The notes beneath the pieces are model-generated. The model was not told the origin of the DNA, searched no databases, and saw only the letters and a list, made by a program, of their open reading frames with translations. Position numbers and translations under genes: made by a program. Below are positions 24,255-33,149 of a stretch of 64,000 nt of DNA, in pieces (position 1 is the stretch's first letter; each line of letters starts with the position of its first letter). The DNA is from Acidobacteriota bacterium (GTDB lineage Bacteria > Acidobacteriota > Blastocatellia > Pyrinomonadales > Pyrinomonadaceae): NCBI GenBank assembly GCA_025463135.1, contig JAOAPY010000024.1, forward strand, positions 186,001 through 250,000. Direction: 5' to 3'.

Positions 24255-26735
24255 ATGGCTTGGAAGTCGCTCCGGAATTCACTTACCACTAAACCTCGGG
24301 TTCTGGCCGGCCCAATACTGCGCAAGGTGACGCCTCAATCGGTCACGGTCTGGTTCGCGTTGCGCGTCGGCGCCAACGTGAAGCTCGTCGTGCTGGATGA
24401 TCACGACGCCAAGGTAATGGAGGGGTCGCGAGCGACTGTGGCAGTCGGATCCAACTTGCATCTGGTCGCCGTAACCGCGATAGCCGCAGCGCCCAGTCAC
24501 TTGAGCGAAAACGTCATTTACAGCTATGAGGTGACGTTCGACTTCACTGACCAAGTGTCGATGGGCCTGGACCAGGCGACCGCTAACGCCCCGCTTGCCT
24601 ATCCACCCTTTGCGCGACCCAGCTTCTGCCTGCCGTCGAGCAACCTTAATACTCTTAGGTTGCTGCAGGGCTCGTGCCGCATACCGCATGGCAACGGCAA
24701 AGATGCCCTGGACCTGGCGGATTTCCTGCTCGCCCAATCAGCTGGGGATCCCGCCAGGCGCCCACAGCAGCTACTGCTCACAGGCGACCAGATTTATGCG
24801 GACGACGTGGCACCCGAGATCTTGCTGATGCTTACCGACGCGGCTGAGGTGCTGCTCGCTTGGAAGGAGATGCTTCCGGTTTCCGCCCAACACGGCGGAC
24901 CGCAAACAGCCGATCAACTGCCACCATTTCTGCGCCGGCCTATCCTGGACGATGCCGGGTTCACATCGGAGGACCTCGACTCGCATCTGATGTCCTTCGG
25001 CGAATACCTGTCTATGTATTTGTTCGTCTGGTCCGATGTCTTGTGGCCTGGCGAACCGGACCTGCCGGGATTCGCGGACGTCGAGGCCGCATGTCGCGCC
25101 AATATCGTTGGCGACAAGGCCTTCAGAAAATGGCTGATCGCACGCGCCTACGGTCACGATCGGCAACGCTTCCCGAAAGAAGCTGCCAAGATCCTCCTGT
25201 TCCGCGAGCCGCTGCAGCGGGTTCGTCGCGTGCTCGCCAATGTTCCCAGCTACATGATCTTCGACGACCACGAAGTAACCGATGACTGGAACATGACGCG
25301 CGATTTCTGCAAGGGCATCTACGGTAACGCGTTGGGCCTACGCGTGGTCCAGAACGCGCTCGTCGCCTACACGCTGTGCCAGCACTGGGGAAATGCCCCC
25401 GAGCAATTCGACCTCCTCGGGCAGGCGGCGGCGCCGTTGCCGGGCCGGACGCTTCTGACGCTGGTCGACGGCACCAACGCCGGACGCTATGAACTGGACT
25501 CGTCGACGTTGCGCGACACCGTCGGGGTGCATGACGATACAGTGCTGCAGGGCCGACCGGAACGAGGCCTGTTCCACGCCCCCAATACGTTGCTGTTCAA
25601 TTTCACGGTCGAGGGGCCGGCGCATCAGGTAATCTTCACCGACACTCGCACTTGGCGCTCATTTCCCAAACACGATGACGAGGGAGGCGTGCTGTTGTCC
25701 AGCGATCAACTGCTGCAGCAGATAGTCCAGACACCGCCCACCGGCGAACGCGCCCTGCTTGTCGTACTGACGACAAATTCACCTCCGGTGCAGCCCATTC
25801 GCACCGCCACACGATACGACTTCATCTCAAACACGTTCGAACACTTCCCCGATGTCTACGAGGCTTGGGAATTGCCGTCCCTGCCTTTCGACCGGCTGAT
25901 GGTGGCCTTGAGCAACAAGCTGCCGCTGGTTGGCGGTCAGCGCACCGGGCCGCTCATCCTGCTGTCGGGCGATGTCCATCACAGCTTCGCGTCGCGGATG
26001 CTTTATAAGGCCAAGGCCCGATTCGAGGACGCGCAGCCGCAGCCGGTGAAGTCAGTAGTCGCGCAGTTGGTGGCCAGTTCCTTCCGCAAACAGACTGATA
26101 GTACGCTCGGCTTTCAGCGGGAAGGTTACGCGTACGGTCCCAACTGGCTCGCGCGACTGCTGATCCCGTCGCATACTCGCGAGGGCTACGCCGGGTGGAA
26201 CACGCCGGCTGGCGCCGAACGTGCCGTCGGACAGAGAGGCCACGAGATCGCGGGTGCGTGGGTGCCGCTTCTAACGCTCACCCTCGATCAGGCGACGCTT
26301 CAGGTATCGCCCGATGGGTTTTTCCTGGGCGTCGCAATTAACCCTGCTGAAGCGCCGGACTACAGCTATACCCTCGACTACCTCTTGCCGACCCTGGACA
26401 CCATTCCCACTGAGCAGCCTGCACCGATTCCGGCGCTCGGTTCCGGCGCCACTCTCCAGGATCGGATGAAGGCAGCTGCCGCCTTTCGCACAGCCACGCG
26501 GCAATTTCGCAAGTACAACGCCGGCAACGCGAAGGTCAGTAAAGTGATCGGCGTCAATAACCTGGGCGAGATAACCTTCAACTGGGACGCCAACGATCCG
26601 CGCAAAAGAAAGGTCAGCCACACACTGCACTGGCGCATCGACCAGACGGACACCGTTCAAGTCACCGACTATGTAGTGAGCCTCGATCCGGACGATGCCG
26701 GTTTTGCCGAGATCCAGCCGCGGGCCATGCCATGA
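24255..26735 (+). CDS. PhoD-like metallophosphatase, cytoplasmic type
   Basis: This is an 826-residue protein. An N-terminal beta domain (VLAGPILRKVTPQSVTVWFALR, about 16-37) is like the Ig-type domain of PhoD enzymes. The calcineurin-like metallophosphatase core follows, with motifs RLLQGSCRIPHGNG (about 133-146), LLLTGDQIYADD (about 173-184), SYMIFDDHEVTDDWN (about 332-346) and ILLSGDVHHSF (about 569-579). These supply the Asp, His and Asn ligands for two metals. Classical PhoD enzymes are Tat-exported phosphodiesterases; this one has no signal peptide, a large insert between the motifs, and a C-terminal extension of about 150 residues. It heads a tight operon with a DUF6603-type protein (4-nt overlap) and three giant orphans, so it may be a component enzyme of that system. 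Confidence 0.82.
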   Translation: MAWKSLRNSLTTKPRVLAGPILRKVTPQSVTVWFALRVGANVKLVVLDDHDAKVMEGSRATVAVGSNLHLVAVTAIAAAPSHLSENVIYSYEVTFDFTDQVSMGLDQATANAPLAYPPFARPSFCLPSSNLNTLRLLQGSCRIPHGNGKDALDLADFLLAQSAGDPARRPQQLLLTGDQIYADDVAPEILLMLTDAAEVLLAWKEMLPVSAQHGGPQTADQLPPFLRRPILDDAGFTSEDLDSHLMSFGEYLSMYLFVWSDVLWPGEPDLPGFADVEAACRANIVGDKAFRKWLIARAYGHDRQRFPKEAAKILLFREPLQRVRRVLANVPSYMIFDDHEVTDDWNMTRDFCKGIYGNALGLRVVQNALVAYTLCQHWGNAPEQFDLLGQAAAPLPGRTLLTLVDGTNAGRYELDSSTLRDTVGVHDDTVLQGRPERGLFHAPNTLLFNFTVEGPAHQVIFTDTRTWRSFPKHDDEGGVLLSSDQLLQQIVQTPPTGERALLVVLTTNSPPVQPIRTATRYDFISNTFEHFPDVYEAWELPSLPFDRLMVALSNKLPLVGGQRTGPLILLSGDVHHSFASRMLYKAKARFEDAQPQPVKSVVAQLVASSFRKQTDSTLGFQREGYAYGPNWLARLLIPSHTREGYAGWNTPAGAERAVGQRGHEIAGAWVPLLTLTLDQATLQVSPDGFFLGVAINPAEAPDYSYTLDYLLPTLDTIPTEQPAPIPALGSGATLQDRMKAAAAFRTATRQFRKYNAGNAKVSKVIGVNNLGEITFNWDANDPRKRKVSHTLHWRIDQTDTVQVTDYVVSLDPDDAGFAEIQPRAMP

Positions 26736-29700
26736 GCTCATCACTCTTCGACTCGCTCGCGCGTGGCTTATCGGCGCTGTTCGCGCCCATTGCCCGCGTG
26801 GTTGAGAACCCCGCATCGCTGAACCGTCTTCTGGCCACGCTCGGCGTCACGCCGGACGCTGACAGCCGCAAACTGGCCATCGCGCTCGGTGCGGTAGGTC
26901 AGTTGAAGCATGAAGTCGAAGTACTGGGAGCGCAGACGACGCCATCGTTAGAGAGTATTGCCGCAGTACTCGACGCATCCGCCAAAGCGTTCGAAGCGCT
27001 GCAGCATCTCGAGCATGCTGGTGGCCCGCTGAGCGAGTTGGAAGGGCTGGGCCAGGACCTCGTAACCCTGCTGATCATCGCATACCTCGAGGGTCGTGCC
27101 CCGGCACTGCGCCATGCTGCCGCGCTGCTGACGCTGCTTGAACCCGCCGAGGAGCAGCAAGGCCATCCACCGGTGATTCGAGACGGCAAGTTGCTGCGCG
27201 AGCCGTATCGCCTGGAACGCTTTCGTCTCGACCGGCTTCCAAAATTGCTGCGCGATCCGGTCACCACACTGCGCGCCGAGTACGGCAACCCGTTGGCCAC
27301 GGCACATGATGCCGCCGCCATGGCAGACAAATTGTTTCCGCGACTGCTGCGTCTGTTGCGTGCATTGGGAGTCAGCTGCCGCTACGGGTACGATTCGGAC
27401 CACGAAGCCTTCCTCGGAGACGCAGCGCCCCTGATGGCGCACTCCCTGATCGTCTATTCCGAGGACCCGCTGAATGCTGCGGCGGACGAGGCCGGACTGG
27501 TACTTTCGTTGTCGTCGGCAGAGCAGGGTGATCTGGGCCTGGTCATCAGCCCGTTCGGCGCGCTCTCATCGCAACGCCCCGCCGGTCCATGGATGATCGA
27601 GCTTGACATGACCGCTGGTGTGGATGTGCTTGCCTGGGGTCGTCATGGGCTGACGTTGCTCGCCGACCTGGGAACTACTGAAGTCGCAGGCAGGCTGTCC
27701 GCGACGCTTGCCTCTCCCGAGGAAGAATCAGCCTTCATCTTTGGCGCGGCGAACGGCTCGCGCCTTGAAGTCAAAGGCGCTCAACTTAAAGTTGAGACAT
27801 TCCTCTCCGAGGCTCAGCAATCGCTCGAGCTGTCAGCCGATTTGTCGTCTGCGGCAATCGTGATCGCGCCTGGCGATGGTGATAGTTTTCTGCGCAGCGT
27901 GCTACCGCCCGACGGGCTGCAAGCGAAATTCGATTTGGGTCTGTCATGGTCGAGCGAACGAGGCCTGATCTTTCGCGGCGCCGGCAGCCTGGATGCAACG
28001 CTAACGGTCGGTCTGTCCCTTCGCGGCGTGCTCACGGTGCCCACCATTTACCTTGGCCTGCGCGCGGGGAACTCTGGAGTCGAGGCTGAGGTTGCGGCCA
28101 GTGTGGGTGTTTCCATCGGTCCGATCCACGCGATTATCGACCGCGTTGGTGTGGCCGCGTTAGTGACCTTTCCCGAAGCGGGCGGCAACCTCGGTGTTGC
28201 AGATCTGGATTTTCGTTTCAAACCCCCGAACGGATTGGGCCTGACCATCGACGCCTCAGTTGTTGTCGGCGGAGGTTTCCTGCGTTTCGATCCGCAGAAG
28301 GGAGAATACAGCGGCATGCTGGAACTCCAGATTGCGGAGAGAATCTCAGTCAAGGCCATTGGTTTGCTGACCACCAGGCTGCCGGACGGCGGCAAGGGTT
28401 ATTCGTTGGTCGTCATCATCTTCGTGGAAGACTTCACGCCGATCCAGCTGGGGTTTGGGTTTAATTTAAGGGGTATCGGCGGGTTGTTGGCGATTAACCG
28501 CACCTTCGACGAAGAGGTCCTGCGCACCGGCCTCAAGAATCACACGCTGGACAGCGTGATGTTTCCGAAAGACCCGATCCGCAACGCACCCCAAATCCTC
28601 AGCAACCTGAACAAAGTCTTTCCCCCGGCCAAAGATCATCATCTATTTGGACCGATGCTCCAAATCGCGTGGGGCTCGCCGCCGCTGATCACGGCGAATC
28701 TGGCTCTCGTGCTCGAGCTCGGCGCGCGTCGGCGGTTGCTGGTTCTGGCGCAGGTCGTGGCTATTCTGCCCAAACAGGAAAACGACCTGGTGCGCTTGCA
28801 GATGGATGCCATCGGTGTGCTCGATTTCGATCAAGGCACGGCTTCGCTCGACGCGACGCTGCACGATTCGCGACTGCTGAAAAAATTTGTGCTGACGGGC
28901 GATATGGCAATGCGACTGAAATGGGAATCGTCGCCGAACTTCGCCCTGGCTGTCGGCGGATTGCATCCCGCCTTCAACCCGCCGCCGAACTTCCCCAAGC
29001 TGGAACGCATCGCGATAAACCTCTCTTCGGGCGACAACCCACGCCTGCGCTGCGAAGCCTATTTCGCCCTGACCTCCAACACAGTGCAATTTGGGGCACG
29101 CGCCGAGCTCTACGCCTCGGCGCATGGCTTTAGTATTCAAGGCGAGATTGGCTTCGACGTGCTTATCCAGTTCGACCCGTTCGCTTTCCTGGCCGATTTT
29201 GAGGCGCACCTGCAGCTCAAGCGCGGTTCGACTAATTTGTTCAAGATCGGAGTCGAAGGCTCGCTGGCAGGCCCGCGGCCGCTGCACATAAAAGGCAAAG
29301 CCACGTTTAGCATCCTGTGGTGGGACGTTACGATCCGCATCGACACGACATTGGTTGAGGGAGAAAGGCCGCCGCTTCCGAAACCCATCGAGGTACTGCC
29401 CCTGTTGAAAGCCGCGGTGGCCAATCCTGGCAACTGGACCAGCACCCTTCCCGCGGGCCATCGCGCAATGGTCACATTGCGCGCAAAACCCGCTGCGGGC
29501 ACCGATGTCTTACTTCATCCGCTCGGCACGCTGACGTTCAAAGAGGGTGTCGTCCCCCTGAACTTTGATATTTCCAGGTTCGGCCAAGCCGCGCCCGCTG
29601 ACGGTAGCCGCTTCACGATCACCGTAAGTTTGGGTGCAGACAAACTGGAGAGTAAGCCGGTGAGGGACTTCTTCGCCCCGGCCCAGTTCATCGAGATGAG

Positions 29701-30196
29701 CGACGATGAAAAGCTCTCCAGACCCTCTTTTGAACAGATGGACGCGGGCATCACCTTTGGTTCCGACCTATTCACCATCACCGACAAAGCCGACGATTGG
29801 CTCGAAGTCCCGGCGCTCGAATTCGAAACCTTTATCGTGGATACAGAAACGAACGTATCCCGGCGCAGCCAACCGGCGGGTCCGCAGAAGTTTTATCTAT
29901 TGAGCCACGAACTCCTGCTCAAGCAAGCCAGGTTCGGCGCCGCCGCCAACAGCGAACTTCGTCGCACGGGCAAAGCCAAATACCGCACGACGACCGACAA
30001 GTATCGGGTGGCAAAAGAAGGTTGGAGCATCGTCGCCATTGAAGACCTGACAGTGCAGCCAGTGTCCGGCGTCAGAGCGGGCAGGCCCGCGAGCTATTCC
30101 GAAGCTGCGCAGTCGCTGCGAAAAACAAAACAAGAGGATTCGGCAAAAGCCGCCGGCTTGAAGATTCTCCGTCTATCGGAATTGTCTGAGGGTTGA
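26732..30196 (+). CDS. Giant DUF6603-type protein
   Basis: This 1154-residue protein starts inside the stop of the previous gene (ATGA overlap). Residues 1-250 are helical. From about 270 onward the chain is beta-rich with long amphipathic strands. The region about 510-880 matches what I remember of the DUF6603 family: GGGFLRFDPQKGEYSGML (about 511), FTPIQLGFGFNLRGIGGLLAINR (about 568), GGLHPAFNPPPNFPKL (about 741) and YFALTSNTVQFGARAELYA (about 775). The ending (about 950-1154) is more polar. No signal peptide, transmembrane helix or enzyme motif was seen. The continuous beta sheet suggests a large scaffold or barrel/groove. Family function is unknown. Confidence 0.75.
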   Translation: MSSSLFDSLARGLSALFAPIARVVENPASLNRLLATLGVTPDADSRKLAIALGAVGQLKHEVEVLGAQTTPSLESIAAVLDASAKAFEALQHLEHAGGPLSELEGLGQDLVTLLIIAYLEGRAPALRHAAALLTLLEPAEEQQGHPPVIRDGKLLREPYRLERFRLDRLPKLLRDPVTTLRAEYGNPLATAHDAAAMADKLFPRLLRLLRALGVSCRYGYDSDHEAFLGDAAPLMAHSLIVYSEDPLNAAADEAGLVLSLSSAEQGDLGLVISPFGALSSQRPAGPWMIELDMTAGVDVLAWGRHGLTLLADLGTTEVAGRLSATLASPEEESAFIFGAANGSRLEVKGAQLKVETFLSEAQQSLELSADLSSAAIVIAPGDGDSFLRSVLPPDGLQAKFDLGLSWSSERGLIFRGAGSLDATLTVGLSLRGVLTVPTIYLGLRAGNSGVEAEVAASVGVSIGPIHAIIDRVGVAALVTFPEAGGNLGVADLDFRFKPPNGLGLTIDASVVVGGGFLRFDPQKGEYSGMLELQIAERISVKAIGLLTTRLPDGGKGYSLVVIIFVEDFTPIQLGFGFNLRGIGGLLAINRTFDEEVLRTGLKNHTLDSVMFPKDPIRNAPQILSNLNKVFPPAKDHHLFGPMLQIAWGSPPLITANLALVLELGARRRLLVLAQVVAILPKQENDLVRLQMDAIGVLDFDQGTASLDATLHDSRLLKKFVLTGDMAMRLKWESSPNFALAVGGLHPAFNPPPNFPKLERIAINLSSGDNPRLRCEAYFALTSNTVQFGARAELYASAHGFSIQGEIGFDVLIQFDPFAFLADFEAHLQLKRGSTNLFKIGVEGSLAGPRPLHIKGKATFSILWWDVTIRIDTTLVEGERPPLPKPIEVLPLLKAAVANPGNWTSTLPAGHRAMVTLRAKPAAGTDVLLHPLGTLTFKEGVVPLNFDISRFGQAAPADGSRFTITVSLGADKLESKPVRDFFAPAQFIEMSDDEKLSRPSFEQMDAGITFGSDLFTITDKADDWLEVPALEFETFIVDTETNVSRRSQPAGPQKFYLLSHELLLKQARFGAAANSELRRTGKAKYRTTTDKYRVAKEGWSIVAIEDLTVQPVSGVRAGRPASYSEAAQSLRKTKQEDSAKAAGLKILRLSELSEG

Positions 30197-30218
30197 CCTG
30201 GCTGGTAACTGATCTGCT

Positions 30219-33149
30219 ATGGCTGACTTAACTGCAAATTATGTGTTCTTACCCTGGATACGCCAGGGCGCCGCATCGGGTATTCAAACGACCGACATGA
30301 CCGCGAATCAGGCCGGAGTCGTTTCGGTGACCATCAGGCTGCAGGTCAACCTCACCGCCGATGTTGAGCACCAGGTCCGCCTATACGGCCCCGGCGATGT
30401 TATCGGAATTGATCCGCAGCAGGTAATACGCACGGAGCCCCGTCACCTGGCCAGGGATTTCGAGCCGAATTACTTTCCCGCCATTGAATTTGATCGTCCG
30501 GACTTTCCCTGGCTCTTCACGCCTGCGAAGGCCGATACAGCGAACAAGCTGCGTCCGTGGCTCTGCCTGATTGTCGTGCGGAAACAAGAGGGAGTCACGT
30601 TGCGTGTCGACCGCAATCTACTGCTGCCGGTACTCGAAATCCGAGAGCCGGCCCAGCCAGACCGCGAGCTGCCGGACTTGTCGGAATCGTGGGCCTGGGC
30701 GCACGCGCAGGTTACGGGCGCCAAACGGGATTCTAATTCCCTGAAAGCAGCGTTGGCGGGTGATCCGGCGCTGACGCTGTCGCGGTTGTTGTGTCCGCGC
30801 CGTCTTGATCCGTTGACGGAATATCTCGCCTGCGTCGTTCCTACATTCGAGCTGGGCCGCAAAGCCGGCCTCGCCATACCGATTCAACGCGACGAGCAAC
30901 GCGACGAGGAAAAGGAGTTGGAACTGGCCTGGAAGTTGGGTGCGCCCTCTCTCGCCGCGGTAACCTTGCCGGTCTATTTTCACTGGGACTTTCGCACTGG
31001 CTCGGGCGGCGATTTTGAATCGCTGGTGGGATTGCTCAAAGCGCGCCCCATGCCTCCGGAAGTCGGCAAGCGGCGGTTGGTTATCAGTGATCCGGGTTTC
31101 ACCATGAAACCCGCAGCGGCTCCCGATGCGAATGAAATGGCGCTGGGCCTGGAAGGCGCTTTGCGACTGGTTGAAAGTAAGCCGGATGAGTGGCCCACTG
31201 CTGTGCGCTTACCGTTCCAGACCGCGCTGCAAGACATCCTCGAGACACCGTGGAAAATAGCAACGAAGGAAAGTGGGGATGCTCATGACCCAATCGTCGG
31301 GCCGCCGATTTATGGATGCTGGCAAGCGGCGCGGCACACGGTGGAGTTTAGCCCACCACCACCAGCCTCGCTGACCTGGTTGGACGAATTGAATCTCGAT
31401 CCGCGCCACCGAACGGTCGCCGGATTGGGAACCCAGGTCGTGCAAGCTCAGCAAGAGGAATTGATGGCCGCGGCCTGGGAACAACTCGGCGAGATTCAAA
31501 GGATGAACCAAATCCGGCGTCAGGCCCAGCTCGGCCGCACCGTCAGCGCCATTTACCACGCCAGACACTTCACGCAATTCTCTCAAGAGACGCTGCTGAA
31601 AGTCCTCGCTCCGGCGCAATCGCGCGTCGTCGTCGAGGCAGGCACCCCCACTGACAAGCGGGCGCTGTTGTCTCACAAAATCTCGCAATCGGCCCTCCCC
31701 GCCAGAACCGTCTCCGCACCATTGCGCCGGTTTACCAGTCCGCGCGGAGTGATCAGCGCTCGTTTCCTGAATGCCGGCGCGCCCCCCATCGCCATCGTAG
31801 CTAAGCTGAATATCCCCACACCGATTGTTCCGCTTCTCAAGAGGGAAGCTGGTTTGGTTACGATCAATCAGGTTTCGGATAGTCAGAGTGGGCCCATCGG
31901 AGGGCTGCTAAAACAGACTGTCAGTTTCGAGCGAATTTCCAGGAGTCTTTTAACCACTCCCAGCCTGGGCAATTTCAAAGTTGTTGCCGAAGGCTTCATG
32001 CCGAAACGAAGCCTGTTGAGCTTTGAGTCGGGGCTGCCTGACAGTCCTGACGCGGCTATGTTTCGGAAATTGGTAAAGGCCCAGCAGGACTATCTCAAGG
32101 AGATCTTCACTCCTATTAAACCCATTGCGCCGCCGCCGATGGACATGTCCGGCATCGACCTCAAAGCCAAACTATTGCGCAGCGTCAATCCCGAAAAGAC
32201 CATCCACGCGCGGGTAAAGGCCTCCCTCATATTAGCCGACGGCGCCGAGGCGCCCGGGGATCCACTCGAACCGATTATGGATGCCCCAAAGTTTCCACAG
32301 CCCATGTATGAAGCCTTGCGCGATCTCTCGCAGGATTTTCTGCTTCCCGGCCTGGAGTACGTGGTGCCCGATACCGTTTCGCTGCTGGAGCCGAACCCGA
32401 AGTTCGTTGAATCTTTCCTGGTCGGACTGAATGCTGAGATGAGTAGCGAACTTCTCTGGCGTAATTATCCGACGGATCAGCGCGGGACATACTTCGAACA
32501 ATTTTGGGACACGTCCGCCGACAAGGCACAGAGCGACATTGAGCCGATCAGCAACTGGGGTGAGCGCCAACTCGGACAGAATATGCCGCGCGCGAGCGGG
32601 AACCTGGTATTGCTCATTCGCGGTGAGTTGCTGCGCCGGTACCCGAACTCAGTGATCTACGCGGTGCCGGCTGTAATGATCAACGGGCAACTCGACCTAT
32701 CAAGCAAACCTGAGGATGAAAAACATCCACTCTTTCGCGGCACACTGAAACCCGACGTCACGTTTCTCGGCTTTGACCTGACAAGCTCGAAGGCACTGGG
32801 AGAGCCCCCGAACGATCCCAATGGGTGGTTCTTTGTAATTCAGCAGCAACCGGCGGAGCCAAGCTTCGGTATGGATGTGGCTGACTTCGTGAAACAGCCG
32901 CAGCCGCCTCCACTCACCACGTGGAACGATCTGAGCTGGCGACATCTCGTTGATACCGAAGAGGAATTGAAGAAACTATCGCACGCCTCGATCAAGAAGG
33001 TGTTGCCGGACATTGACAAAGCGAAGTGGGGCCTGAGCTCCAACTCCGCTCATCACGCTTACATCACTTTACAACGCCCGGTGCGCATCGCTATTCATGC
33101 AAAACAGATGCTAGCGAAAACGGTTAGGTCGACTGATGCACACTCCTAA
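30219..33149 (+). CDS. Giant protein of unknown function, 976 residues
   Basis: The third gene of the operon begins 22 nt after the DUF6603-type gene. The N-terminal 200 residues contain a striking conserved-looking block: YVFLPWIRQGAASGIQTTDM, VRLYGPGDVIGID, and NYFPAIEFDRPDFPWLFTPA followed by LRPWLCLIVVRKQEGV. The centre (about 400-560) is helical; the last third (EYVVPDTVSLLEPNPKFVES ... LLWRNYPTDQRGTYFEQFWD) is rich in aromatic residues. No signal peptide, transmembrane helix or catalytic motif was recognised. I believe from memory that similar hypothetical proteins occur in actinobacteria next to DUF6603 proteins, but this was not checked. Its stop overlaps the next gene by 14 nt. Confidence 0.7.
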   Translation: MADLTANYVFLPWIRQGAASGIQTTDMTANQAGVVSVTIRLQVNLTADVEHQVRLYGPGDVIGIDPQQVIRTEPRHLARDFEPNYFPAIEFDRPDFPWLFTPAKADTANKLRPWLCLIVVRKQEGVTLRVDRNLLLPVLEIREPAQPDRELPDLSESWAWAHAQVTGAKRDSNSLKAALAGDPALTLSRLLCPRRLDPLTEYLACVVPTFELGRKAGLAIPIQRDEQRDEEKELELAWKLGAPSLAAVTLPVYFHWDFRTGSGGDFESLVGLLKARPMPPEVGKRRLVISDPGFTMKPAAAPDANEMALGLEGALRLVESKPDEWPTAVRLPFQTALQDILETPWKIATKESGDAHDPIVGPPIYGCWQAARHTVEFSPPPPASLTWLDELNLDPRHRTVAGLGTQVVQAQQEELMAAAWEQLGEIQRMNQIRRQAQLGRTVSAIYHARHFTQFSQETLLKVLAPAQSRVVVEAGTPTDKRALLSHKISQSALPARTVSAPLRRFTSPRGVISARFLNAGAPPIAIVAKLNIPTPIVPLLKREAGLVTINQVSDSQSGPIGGLLKQTVSFERISRSLLTTPSLGNFKVVAEGFMPKRSLLSFESGLPDSPDAAMFRKLVKAQQDYLKEIFTPIKPIAPPPMDMSGIDLKAKLLRSVNPEKTIHARVKASLILADGAEAPGDPLEPIMDAPKFPQPMYEALRDLSQDFLLPGLEYVVPDTVSLLEPNPKFVESFLVGLNAEMSSELLWRNYPTDQRGTYFEQFWDTSADKAQSDIEPISNWGERQLGQNMPRASGNLVLLIRGELLRRYPNSVIYAVPAVMINGQLDLSSKPEDEKHPLFRGTLKPDVTFLGFDLTSSKALGEPPNDPNGWFFVIQQQPAEPSFGMDVADFVKQPQPPPLTTWNDLSWRHLVDTEEELKKLSHASIKKVLPDIDKAKWGLSSNSAHHAYITLQRPVRIAIHAKQMLAKTVRSTDAHS

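Noticed and set aside
28643-29461. Minus-strand frame of 272 codons inside the DUF6603-type gene
   Set aside because: The plus strand has the family-like motifs and operon context; the antisense translation is Arg/Gln-rich shadow.
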